Assembly (NCBI GenBank): GCA_037953625.1
Contig: CM075650.1
Coordinates: 43,156,206-43,220,205 of the forward strand
Source: Crotalaria pallida
Lineage: Eukaryota; Streptophyta; Magnoliopsida; Fabales; Fabaceae
Direction of reading: 5' to 3'
DNA length: 64,000 bases
Below are positions 1 through 9,655 of the stretch, in pieces. The notes under the pieces were generated by a model. It saw only the letters and a program-made list of their open reading frames with translations, made no database searches and was not told where the DNA came from. Position numbers and translations under genes: made by a program. Each line of letters starts with the position of its first letter. Within the stretch, counting starts at the first letter, position 1.

Positions 1-175
1 CGAGTATTGTGGTACTCGCAGTTATGGACACTCCTTACTCAATAGAATAATCGGCGGTAGTGTTCCTGGTCATAGCAGACGCGTACTAGGTGCGTGCATT
101 GATCGCGTAAGCCGAGCATTGTGGTGCTCGCAGCTGTAAGCCGAGTATTGTGGTACTCGCAATTATGGACACTCC
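1..175. repeat. Three copies of a short hairpin repeat
   Basis: CGAGTATTGTGGTACTCG occurs at 1-18 and 142-159, each followed by a near-identical tail to about 34 and 175. A variant, CGAGCATTGTGGTGCTCG, is at 113-130. Each copy folds as a 6-bp stem with a TTGTGG loop. In the variant one T-A stem pair is replaced by C-G, so the pairing is preserved. Confidence 0.75.
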
Positions 176-875
176 AATATCCGACTTAAATGGTGTAAGA
201 CATGCACTGGGTGTATGCATCCGAGAAGAGTAAAAGATTCTAAATTATGTGAAAGTGAAATATTGAGTAATGAACCCGAGATAGAGATGGTAATCCGAGA
301 CACGAGAGGATAAACCGAGGAATAGCTAGCAATGAGTTAACTGGTTTATTATGTGAGCCGCGCTAGACGAGGATGTGGATATGCGAACCGAGCTAAATGT
401 TGATATATGCATGAGATATATGGGTTTGATTACTTGTGATTTATTTGCTATTTGACTACTTGTGTTTGGCTTGGTAGTTCGGTATGTCATTCTAGAAACT
501 GCTTATTTAAGTTCTGTGTAATGCTCACCTCCTTACCATTTTTCAGGTACTGAGCCCGAGCAGACGCAGTCCCCGGCCGAGCAGGATCACTCTCCCTCTC
601 AGGGAGAGTAAGTTATTTAGAGTCAGATAGGTGGATGGGTCTCGGCCAGTTGGGCCGAGCTAAAACACTGATTGTATTTTGAATGACCGAACTGAATGTA
701 TTTAAACTTATACTTTATGTATTTGATGCATTTAAGTCTTCCGCTTTATTAGCTCTGATGTCTTTGTTATTAATGAAAGGAAATATTATTTTTGCAAATA
801 TCATATCCATCTTAAAAGAAATTTTAAATCCTAATTTTGGGGTAATTAAGGGTAATTATTTCATAGGGTGTTACA
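1..875. mobile_element. Right end of an LTR element inserted in Athila-1
   Basis: This stretch ends in GGGTGTTACA at 866-875, a typical LTR terminus. Immediately after it, sequence homologous to the Athila protease region resumes (compare 35930-35960 in the second Athila copy). The left part lies outside the window, so strand, full length and solo-versus-complete status cannot be decided. A duplicated TTAAT at 876-880 is the expected TSD, but its partner is not visible. The block is rich in CCGAG and AGCCGAG motifs and has three hairpin repeats near the left edge. I see no coding frame. The 69-residue frame at 683-892 crosses the LTR end and is not a gene. Confidence 0.7.
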
Positions 876-2465
876 TTAATCTTCCCTACTAATTTTTACA
901 TACTTGATATGGAAGATGACTCCCTCCGTAATGCTGTTCCTATTATTTTGGGGAGGCCATTTTTGAAAACGGCCCGAACCAAGATAGATGTGCATTCAGG
1001 TTCACTTTCCATGGAGTTTGATGGCAGTGTGATCCGATTTGACATTTTCCATGCTATGAAACATTTTCCTGAGGATCACTCTGTTTTCCATGTGGACTTG
1101 CTTGATGATTTGATAGATGAACATATGCTTGACTTTTTGCATCATGATTTTGAATTGTCATCTTTCACTGATTTATTTACTTGTCCATCATGCACTAACT
1201 CTGGATGGTGCACCGCATGAACTGAAATAGCTCAGTTTCTAGACTCTGCCACTGCATCTGATGATTTATATGTTATAGATTCTGATTATGCTAACCCTAA
1301 CCCCATATATGTTATGCATGAGTCTGATTCACTTGTTCGGGTGCAGGCAGGAGAATCCATTTCTGCTGTCCCTTTAGTTCCATCTGTTATGCAGGCACCC
1401 TCATTGGACCTGAAGCCCCTCCCTCCTCATCTCAAATATGCTTACTTGGAGGATGAACAGAAACTCCCAGTGATCATCTCTACCTCACTTTCTGTTGATC
1501 AAGAGGAGAAACTGCTGGATGTGATAAGAAAGAACAAGAGGGAAATTGGATGGACTTTAGCTGATATTCCTAGAATTAGCCCCTCCATGTGCATGCACCG
1601 CATTTTGTTGGAGGATGGGGCTAAACCAGTGAGACAACCCCAAAGGCGGTTGAACCCCCAGATTCTTGATGTGGTTAAGAAAGAGGTCACCAAGCTGCTT
1701 CAAGCGGGTATCATCTACCCAATTTCAGATAGCACTTGGGTGAGCCCGGTGCAAGTTGTTCCCAAGAAGTCTGGTGTCACAGTTGTCAAAAATGAGAAGG
1801 ATGAGCTGATTCCCACTAGAGTGCAGACCAGTTGGAGAGTTTGCATTGATTACAGAAAGCTCAACCAGGCGACTCGCAAGGATCATTTCCCTCTCCCCTT
1901 CATTGATCAGATGTTGGAGTGCCTGACAGGTAAATCTCATTATTGCTTCTTAGATGGTTTCTCTGGTTATTTTCAAATTTGCATTGCACCAGAGGACCAA
2001 CATAAGACCACATTTACCTGTCCTTTTGGCATATTTGCATATATGAAGATACCTTTTGGCCTATGCAATGCTCCTGCCACATTTCAAAGATGTATGATGA
2101 GTATTTTTGCTGACTTGCTCGAGCATTGCATAGAGGTCTTCATGGATGATTTTAGTGTTTATGGCTCCTCATTTGATGCATGTCTTGATAATTTGACTAA
2201 GGTGCTTAACAGGTGCATTGAGACTAACCTTGTCTTGAATTTTGAAAAAAGCCACTTCATGGTAGAACAAGGCATAGTCTTAGGGCACATTGTTTCGCAC
2301 AAGGGCATAGAAGTTGACCCTGCTAAGCTGCATGTAATATCACATTTGCCTTACCCCTCTTGCGTGCGAGAGGTGCGTTCTTTTCTTGGTCATGCAGGTT
2401 TCTATCGTAGGTTTATTCAAAACTTTAGCAACATTGCCCTTCCTCTTTCCAAGCTTCTTCAAAGG
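876..2465 (+). pseudogene. Athila-1 pol, protease tail and reverse transcriptase (broken)
   Basis: One frame carries the C-terminal part of the retropepsin domain (IILGRPFLKTARTKIDVHSG) and then the RT domain. RT landmarks include WRVCIDYRKLNQ near 1833, FPLPFIDQML, LDGFSGYFQI and the catalytic FMDDF near 2140. The frame is interrupted by TGA at 1218-1220, where Athila-2 has TGC, and the sense frame resumes at once. A one-base insertion near 2464 (AAAGGATGCC) then shifts the frame before the connection domain. The 5' half of protease, with the catalytic Asp, is outside or removed by the insertion. The family is clear; the copy cannot give an intact polyprotein. Confidence 0.85.
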
Positions 2466-3015
2466 ATGCCCCATGGGAATTTGGAGACAAATGCAAGAGG
2501 GCATTTGATGAATTGAAGAAAGCACTGACCACCACCCCCATTATCCAACCACCTGATTGGACCCTCCCATTTGAGCTCATGACTGATGCTTCAAATTATG
2601 CTTTGGGAGCAGTTCTCTCCCAAAGGGTTGGTAAGCTGTCGCATGTGATTTATTATGATTCTAGGACTTTAGATGCAGCACAGGTTAATTACACAACAAC
2701 TGAAAAAGAACTTTTGGGTATTGTTTTTGCACTTGACAAGTTTAGATCATATTTGCTTGGTTCTAAGGTTGTAGTGTACGCTGATCATGCTGCTCTGAAG
2801 TATCTTTTGAAAAAGACAGATTCCAAACCTAGGTTGATTAGGTGGATGTTGCTCCTTCAGGAGTTTGATCTTGAGATTCAGGATCGGAGTGGTGCGCATA
2901 ACCTTGTCGCAGACCACTTGAGCAGAATAGAGAGAGAGGAGGATGCATTTCCTATCCGGTATGACTTCCCGGATGAGCAGCTTTTATCTTTACATGTTTC
3001 CCATCCCCCTCCCAA
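2466..3015 (+). pseudogene. Athila-1 pol, RNase H domain
   Basis: In the shifted frame after about 2465 the RT-RNase H connection and RNase H are readable. Landmarks are ELMTDASNYALGAVLSQR (first catalytic Asp context), DSRTLDAAQVNYTTTEKELL (Glu) and VYADHAALKYLL (Asp), then LIRWMLLLQEFDLEIQDRSG and NLVADHLSRI. This is the Ty3-type RNase H. The frame moves again around 2990-3020 before the integrase, so the domain is isolated from its neighbours by frameshifts on both sides. Athila-2 lacks this whole domain, which makes this the only Athila RNase H in the window. Confidence 0.8.
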
Positions 3016-4327
3016 ACTCCTTGATTTGCAGACATTATTAATTATCTGGTTGCTTCTGTTTTTCCTGCCTTGGCATCCAAAGCTCAAAGAGACAAATTAA
3101 AGAGCGATGCCAAGTATTATGTATGGGATGACCCCTATTTATGGCATTTTTGCAGTGATCAGGTCATTCGCAGGTGCATTCCAGATCATGAGATCCAATC
3201 GGTTCTCCAGTTTTGCCATGCTTCACCAGTGGGAGGCCACCTTGGGACTCAAAGGACAGCACGAAAGGTGCTAGATTCTGGATTTTATTGGCCTACCATC
3301 TTCAAGGATGCAAGCAACATCTGCAGCTCATGTGAGCAGTGTCAGAGCAGGAGGCGCCCTATCTTGGAGACAACAGATGCCGCAACAACCTATGTTGTTC
3401 TGTGAGGTGTTTGACGTCTGGGGTATAGATTTCATGGGCCCCTTTCCTGTTTCTTTTGGTTTTTATTATATCTTACTTGCTGTGGATTATGTATCCAAAT
3501 GGGTAAAAGCTAAGGCCACCAGGACTAATGATGCTCAGGTTGTTGTAGATTTTGTCAGGTCTAATATCCTTTGCAGGTTTGGCATACCTAGAGCCATAGT
3601 CAGTGATCAAGGCACACACTTCTGCAATAGATCCATGCAAGCTTTGCTCAAGAAGTATGGGGTTGTGCACAAAGTTTCTACACCCTATCACCCCCAAACC
3701 AACGGGCAAGCTGAGATTTCAAACAGAGAGATCAAGCGGATTTTGGAGAAGATGGTGAAGCCTAATAGAAAGGATTGGAGCACACGATTGGAGGATGCCC
3801 TGTGGGCCCATCGGACCGCTTACAAGGCACCCATAGGGATGTCACGCTATCGGGTTGTCTTTGGTAAAGCGTGCCACCTGCCTGTGGAGATAGAGCATCG
3901 TGCATATTGGGCTGTGAAGCAATGTAACTTCGCTCTTGATCAAGTGGGTGAGGAGAGGAAGCTGCAGTTGAGTGAGCTAGATGAGATCCGTTTGGAGGCC
4001 TATGAGAACTCCAAATTCTACAAAGAGAAGACCAAGAAGCTTCATGATAACTCCATTTCCAGAAAGGAGTTCTTGGTTGGTCAAAAAGTTTTGCTCTACA
4101 ACTCTAGGCTTGGACTCATGAGTGGAAAGCTCCGCTCTAAATGGATTGGACCGTTTGTAGTCACCCAGGTGTTTCCTTATGGTACTGTGGAGATCAAGAG
4201 TGAGTCCACGAACAAGAGCTTCAAAGTCAATGGCCACCGACTCAAGCCTTTCCTAACCACCCCTTCTTTGGATGATGCACCTGTGGAGGAGGCCTCATTG
4301 GTCGACCCCACTTTTGAACAACCATGA
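3016..4327 (+). pseudogene. Athila-1 pol, integrase (broken)
   Basis: The integrase zinc-binding module is in one frame (HASPVGGHLGTQRTARKVL, then CSSCEQCQSR near 3330). After a frameshift near 3350-3370 the catalytic core follows in another frame: VWGIDFMGPF (first Asp), AIVSDQGTHF (second Asp) and NGQAEISNREIKRILEK (Glu). The C-terminal part KVLLYNSRLGLMSGKLRSKW runs to the stop at 4325-4327. These residues match the DDE arrangement of Ty3/gypsy integrases of the Athila group. Athila-2 keeps only the last 90 or so residues of this protein. Confidence 0.85.
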
Positions 4328-5728
4328 CTTAGGGAGTCTTCTTTTCTACTTCCTTACTCTTTTTATTACACTTGTCTATATCTGTCTGATTCTGCTATTT
4401 GTGTTCCATTGAGGACAATGTGTGATTTAAGTGTGGGGGGGAGAGTAGTTTAGGTTGCATATTTTGCTTTGATTTTTTTTAGGTTTTGCTTAGTTTTGGG
4501 CATTTTCTTGCATGTTTTTGCTTCATTTTAGTAGAGTCTTGGTATCTTGTGTCTGAATTCATGCATTTCTGTGTGTAAAGTTGCTTTTGATAATTAAGAG
4601 GTAGTAACACTGTGATAGAATTGTCCCTTTTGTGAGGATTTGAGCCTTAATTGTGGGTGGATTGCTATATATGCCACCTAATTTTCTTTCATTTGTGATT
4701 ACACTCTGGATTACTTACACACTAGAACTTGACTTGACTCTTGTTGATACTTGATTGCTCATGCACATTTTGAAATGATTTAGGCACTTTCTTTCTTGAA
4801 TAAGCTACTAGCCATATGAGCTTACCTTGAATGAATGTATCCTTTGCTAGCCCCTTTGAGCCTTTTTATCCCTTTCCTTGTTCTTTAGCTCATTACAAGC
4901 CTATGACTGAAAAACCATGATTGTCGTAACCTTAGGGAATTTTGGAGCTTTGGAATTGTTTTGGGAATGGGTATTAGGTAAGTAAGTGGGCCCTATGCTT
5001 CAATTGGTTGAGTTCTTGGTTTTGCCTCATTGGTTGTTGTAGTTATGGCTTCATCTTCATGCCATTTGTGTTGTTTCTTCTTTTCTTTTTGTATATCTCT
5101 CAAAAAAAAAATAGAAGACAAAAATACAAAAAAAAAAAGAATGCAAAAAAGAAAAAAAAAGAGAAAAAAAAAGTGAATAAAAGGTTGTTGAGGCAAAGAG
5201 GATTGGAATTAGTGGTTGTTGATTTTGGGGTGGATTTTGCTTACTTTTTACTTATTCCCCATTGCTCCTCTATTCCCTTGGTTTTAGCTACATTCCCATA
5301 TTTTTATCCTACCATGTCCTTGGCCCCATTACAACCCTTAAAAGACCTTTTGATCATTTTGTGCATGTGTGTTGATAGTTGATGTTAGAGGCTTGTCAAG
5401 CTTATGGTTGTGTTTGTTTTTCATGATGTGCCTTGAGTGTAAATAATGATTAACCCCAAACACTTGAGTGTAAACACTTTTGAGTGATCCTTGTGAGTTT
5501 CTATCATCTTTGTGACTATCCTCTTGATCTCATTGGTTTCTTCGCATACTTGAAGTAATTGGATGATGTTCACAGATGCTTTGACTCTTTGATCCTTAAC
5601 CATTTTGTGTGCTTGAGTTTTCCCATTTCTTTGAATTTCCTAGAATTCATTGTGAAGTATGTAATCTCTTAGGTTTTCATTTCTTAGGTGTAGTCATCTT
5701 GTTGCATGATTCACTTTGGTGCATATTG
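4328..5728 (+). other. Athila-1 non-coding region after pol
   Basis: About 1.4 kb follow the pol stop, where many Athila elements carry an env-like ORF; no such ORF is present. The region aligns with 37753-39190 of Athila-2 at high similarity by eye but shares no conserved frame with it. It holds an internal polypurine tract at its start and a long A-rich tract at 5101-5173 that recurs at the same place in Athila-2 (38554-38612). The A-rich tract creates a spurious lysine-rich frame. Confidence 0.75.
4427..4446 (+). promoter_or_regulatory. Internal polypurine tract of Athila-1
   Basis: TTTAAGTGTGGGGGGGAGAG lies about 100 bp after the pol stop. The same tract is at 37851-37870 in Athila-2. 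A second tract lies directly before each 3' LTR, so these elements have two candidate plus-strand priming sites. Confidence 0.6.
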
Positions 5729-6959
5729 TGTAAGTCTCATGATGAATGTTTTGATAATGACAAAGTGTTTTGAACAAGCTATCATGTGATGATCAAGTTC
5801 AAGTTCAACAAGCAACAACAAACATCAAATGAAGAAGAGAGAAAACAAACTCATGAAGACTTAGTTTGAGTGTAATTGTTTTTTGTTTTATCTTTTGCCT
5901 CTCAAGCTTCATAGGTTTTCATTTGGGTAGTTTGTTTATAGGGTAGTGAATCTCATTCATAAGTCATGATTTAATCATAATTTGAGTTTTCACTTAACCT
6001 AGAATCAATAGGTGGCTTAAAGGTTTTAAAGGAAAGGTTTAGTTTTGAGAAAACAAGTTTCTAAAATGTACAGTATGGATTTAATCGATTAAGGATGAAT
6101 TTAATCAATTACTACTCGATTAAGTGAAGATTTAATCGATTAAACACTGCTGAACTGATTTTTAAAATACGATTTTCACTTCTCAAAATCAGTTTTCAAG
6201 TGCCATAACTTTTGGGTATTCTATAAAAATCTTTTCCTAACCTTTGTGATCATAACCAGTTCTCAAAATCAGTTTTCAGGATTACAAGGCAAGGGTGTCG
6301 GTTATCTCTTGTAGGCTAGCAAGAAGGAAGTCTTGTGAGGCAATCACTTGTAATTTGAGAACTCTAATTCCTCATAGTGAAGAATCTCTCTTGGTTGAAG
6401 AGGGGACTGGATGTAGCTTTCAAGCGGATGAAAGTGAACCAGGATAAATCACTGTGTCGTATCTCTAAACTCTTACTCTTTATATTCAAGTCATTTGATT
6501 GCGTTCTTGGTTGAAAACCTAGAAAGATTGATTTTCATAATTGATTTAATTGAATCTTTATTTGTTCAAATTGATAAAGGGAAAATCATTTTCATAACTA
6601 GGTTAATCAATAAGAACATAGGTGTTAATCATTTTCGCTGAATCTCTGATCTTACATGTTGATTGATTGATTTTCGTATTCGATTGAAAAGTGATTTTTC
6701 AGTTTCTGATAGTTTTAATCAATTAAGTGTTCGTTTAATCGATTAAGGACTTTTGAACTTTCAGGTTTAATCGATTAAATTGCAGGTTAATCGATTACGT
6801 GCTGTAGAATTTGCAAAAATCATTTGTTTTAATTGTTTCGATTTGTTTCGTTCGAAATCTTTCAAGGTTTCTTAAACACCTATTCAACCCCCCCCCCCCC
6901 CTTTTAGGTGTATTCCTAGGGTTCCTTTGTCTCTCCAACCACCAATTGCGGTTTCCTCA
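5729..6959 (+). repeat. 5' LTR of element A
   Basis: Starts TGTAAGTC and ends CCTCA. It contains clusters of the palindrome TTAATCGATTAA near 6080-6150 and 6715-6800, and a TATAAAA box at 6222-6228. About 30 bp after that box roughly 380 bp present in the 3' LTR are missing. They are replaced by 20 bp copied from about 80 bp upstream. A long C run lies near 6888. Confidence 0.88.
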
Positions 6960-6961
6960 AT

Positions 6962-6973
6962 TGGTATCAGAGC
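6962..6973 (+). promoter_or_regulatory. Primer-binding site of element A (tRNA-iMet type)
   Basis: TGGTATCAGAGC starts two bases after the 5' LTR. It is the complement of the 3' end of plant initiator-methionine tRNA, the usual Copia primer. Confidence 0.9.
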
Positions 6974-7032
6974 TCGGTCGAAAGACACGAGCATAAGAGC
7001 TTTTTCGTAAAGATCCTAGTTAAGTAACCGCA

Positions 7033-8823
7033 ATGGGTTCTATGAATCCCTTTGGTGGTGAAGGTTATTCAATAAATCGCCCTCCATTGTTTAATGGTGA
7101 AGGCTATGCATATTGGAAAGTTAGAATGAAAATCTTCATCCAAGCCATAGATAGTGAAATTTGGAAAGTAGTTGAAAAAGGTCCTCATATCCCCTCTAGT
7201 TTAGTTGAAGGTGTAGAACAATTGATCCCCGAGGACAAGTGGAAAGATGATGATAGAAAGAAAGTTCAATATGATTATAAAGCAAAGAATATCATTACCT
7301 CCGCTTTATCCTATGACGTGTTCTTTAGAGTTTCTCAATGTTCTAGTGCTAAGGAAATGTGGGACACTTTACAAGTGACTCATGAAGGAACTAGTGAGGT
7401 TAGGAGAGCTAGATTGAATGCTTTAATGCGTGATTATGAATTGTTTCAAATGCTTCCAAATGAATCTATTAATGATATGCAAAAGCGTTTTACTCACATT
7501 ATAAACCATTTACTTGCTCTTGGTAAGACTTTCTTACAAGGTGAACTTTCTAACAAAGTGTTGAGATGTTTAGATAGGAATTGGCAACCAAAAGTAACGG
7601 CTATTGTTGAATCTAAAAACTTGGATGCTATGGATCTAGCAACACTCTTTGGAAAGCTTCAAGAACATGAAATGGAGCTTGGACGATTAAGTATCAATGA
7701 AGAGTCGGATAAAAACAAAGAAAGAAAGGGACTTGCTCTTAAAGTCAAAAGTGGATACAAAAAGAAAGAAAGTTCCGATGATGATAATAGTGAAGATTCC
7801 GATTCCGATGTTGATGAAAAAGACATGAAACTTTTGCTAAGGAAATTTGACAAGTTTCTAAGGAGAAAAGGAAGGTTGAACAAGGACAAAAGTAAAGAGA
7901 AGGATTCCCCACACTACAAGACCAAAACTTCAAAAGAAGGTGTAGTTTGCCATGAATGCGGAAAACCCGGACATCTCAAGTATTCATGCTCTAGGTATCT
8001 CAAGAAGAAGGAGAAAGAAAAGAAAAATTCTAAATCTAAAAGAGCATACATAGTTTGGGATAGTGATGAAGATAACAAGAAAAGCACATCGAGTAGTTCA
8101 TCGGATGATAAAGAAGCCGCTTGTCTCAACTTGTTAACTCTAGTAGATGATGAAGAACAAAGTTCAAATGATGAATCAAGTGAACAAAGCGAGGATAGCG
8201 ATGTAAGTCATACTAAATCCGAAATTTATTCTAAATATGAATTGTTATATAATGCTTATGAAGAAATGCATGAACAACTTGAAAAACTAGCTTTGAAAAA
8301 CATTGAAAGAAAGAAGCTCATTTTGAAACATCAAAAAGAGATTTTAGAACTTCAAAAACAAGTTGATGAGCTTAATCTTGAAAATGAAACTCTTGATCTT
8401 ATATATGCTAGTTCTTCTTGTGATTGTGCTAGTAGATTGAATATTGTGGTTGATTGTGAGAATTGCAAGTTGCTTAAAGATGAAAATGCTATTTTGAAAA
8501 ATAAGCTTGCAAGTTTCACAAATGGTGACATTAGATTGCGCACATTGTTAAATTTTCAAAGAGAAAATTCAAACAAGTTTGGTTTGGGTTATACTAATGC
8601 TAAGAGTAAATCTCATAGAAATGTTGTTGATTTTTGTAAGGTTGATTTTTCAAATGCACCAACATGTTTCTATTGTGGTACTCATGGACATACTTCAAAT
8701 GTGTGTTATATTAAAGTGCATGGTATACCTAAAGGAGATTTTGTTTGGATGAAAAAGGGTGAAAGTCCCTACACTAACAAATATGGATCCAAAACCATTT
8801 GGATACCAAAAATCAAAGCATGA
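7033..8823 (+). CDS. gag: Gag of gag-only Copia element A
   Basis: This intact 596-residue frame encodes a Copia-type Gag, the structural protein of the cytoplasmic virus-like particle that packages retrotransposon RNA. The N-terminus (NPFGGEGYSINRPPLFNGEG, YWKVRM) and the block around residues 95-210 (MWDTLQVTHEGTSEVRRARL) are the typical plant Copia Gag/UBN2 core. A CCHC zinc knuckle, CHECGKPGHLKYSC, is near residue 306 and a second, CFYCGTHGHTSNVC, near 544. Acidic/serine-rich and lysine-rich stretches and a predicted coiled coil (about 400-460) lie between. The start is supported by the matching start in element B and lies 60 bp after the PBS. The frame ends in TGA with no pol behind it. 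Confidence 0.92.
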   Translation: MGSMNPFGGEGYSINRPPLFNGEGYAYWKVRMKIFIQAIDSEIWKVVEKGPHIPSSLVEGVEQLIPEDKWKDDDRKKVQYDYKAKNIITSALSYDVFFRVSQCSSAKEMWDTLQVTHEGTSEVRRARLNALMRDYELFQMLPNESINDMQKRFTHIINHLLALGKTFLQGELSNKVLRCLDRNWQPKVTAIVESKNLDAMDLATLFGKLQEHEMELGRLSINEESDKNKERKGLALKVKSGYKKKESSDDDNSEDSDSDVDEKDMKLLLRKFDKFLRRKGRLNKDKSKEKDSPHYKTKTSKEGVVCHECGKPGHLKYSCSRYLKKKEKEKKNSKSKRAYIVWDSDEDNKKSTSSSSSDDKEAACLNLLTLVDDEEQSSNDESSEQSEDSDVSHTKSEIYSKYELLYNAYEEMHEQLEKLALKNIERKKLILKHQKEILELQKQVDELNLENETLDLIYASSSCDCASRLNIVVDCENCKLLKDENAILKNKLASFTNGDIRLRTLLNFQRENSNKFGLGYTNAKSKSHRNVVDFCKVDFSNAPTCFYCGTHGHTSNVCYIKVHGIPKGDFVWMKKGESPYTNKYGSKTIWIPKIKA

Positions 8824-9640
8824 TTGTTTTGTAGGTATGATTGAAGAGCAAAGAGAGCTTACAAGTGTTATTCATATTTGCATCTTCAATTGGTCTCAAA
8901 AGAAGTCCTACAATTTGGTATAAGTGATATTATTAGATTTGTGAACTTCATATGGTATCTTCTCAATTGGTATTACTTTTCTAAATGTTTAATTAAATCA
9001 TTTGGTATCATTGAGTAGATTCATAGATGGTTATCATGATATAGTGACATGCTTTGGTTGTTATTAAAGAAATATCACAATTGGTATCAAATATTTGTTG
9101 ATATATGTACTTCTTTACAATTGATATCTTCTTTGTTAAGTGATATTATGATATTTTAGTTCTCAATTGGTATCATATTTCATTGTTATATTCTCTTGCC
9201 AATTGATATAACATTTCAAAGTATAGTTCTATTGTATTTGTTCAATTGGTATCAATGTTGTAAAGAAATGATCATTGATTTCTTACCTTGGCTTAGATGT
9301 TATATTTCAATTGGTATATATTACTTTTTGATAATGCCAAAGGGGGAGAAAATATGATGTTTTGAATTGATTGGAATGTTTCTCAAAGATGGAGAAATGA
9401 TTGTTGGAGAAATAATATGATTTTTAGATGTTTGTTTGGAGAAAGGTTGTTTTTGTTGTTTTTATGTAGGTTGAGCAAAGTTGTTGAAGATAGGGGGAGA
9501 ATCAAGCTTATCTCAATTGGATTCAAATGTCAAAAGCATTTATTGAGGGGGAGCAAGAGTCTCACCAAGTGATCAAATTGTTAAAGCATCAACAACTTCA
9601 AAGAACTTTTGGAGAACTTCAAAACATGGTTTGTCATTTT
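8824..9640 (+). repeat. Spacer of element A with an array of PBS-like motifs
   Basis: This non-coding 0.8 kb replaces pol. Between about 8885 and 9320 the word CAATTGGTATCA or a one- or two-base variant recurs roughly ten times (near 8885, 8911, 8962, 9000, 9077, 9116, 9162, 9198, 9241 and 9305). The copy at 9162-9175, CTCAATTGGTATCA, is identical to the LTR/PBS junction at 6956-6969. Three extra purine tracts (9339-9352, 9492-9501, 9545-9559) precede the final one. Confidence 0.75.
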
Positions 9641-9655
9641 AAAAAAGGGGGAGAT
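9641..9655 (+). promoter_or_regulatory. Polypurine tract of element A
   Basis: AAAAAAGGGGGAGAT directly abuts the 3' LTR and is the plus-strand primer site. Similar purine runs upstream make several candidate tracts, a known trait of Sireviruses. Confidence 0.8.

Noticed and set aside
5008..5382. Hydrophobic then lysine-rich 124-residue frame in the env position of Athila-1
   Set aside because: Caused by an A-rich tract, and the aligned region of Athila-2 does not keep the frame.
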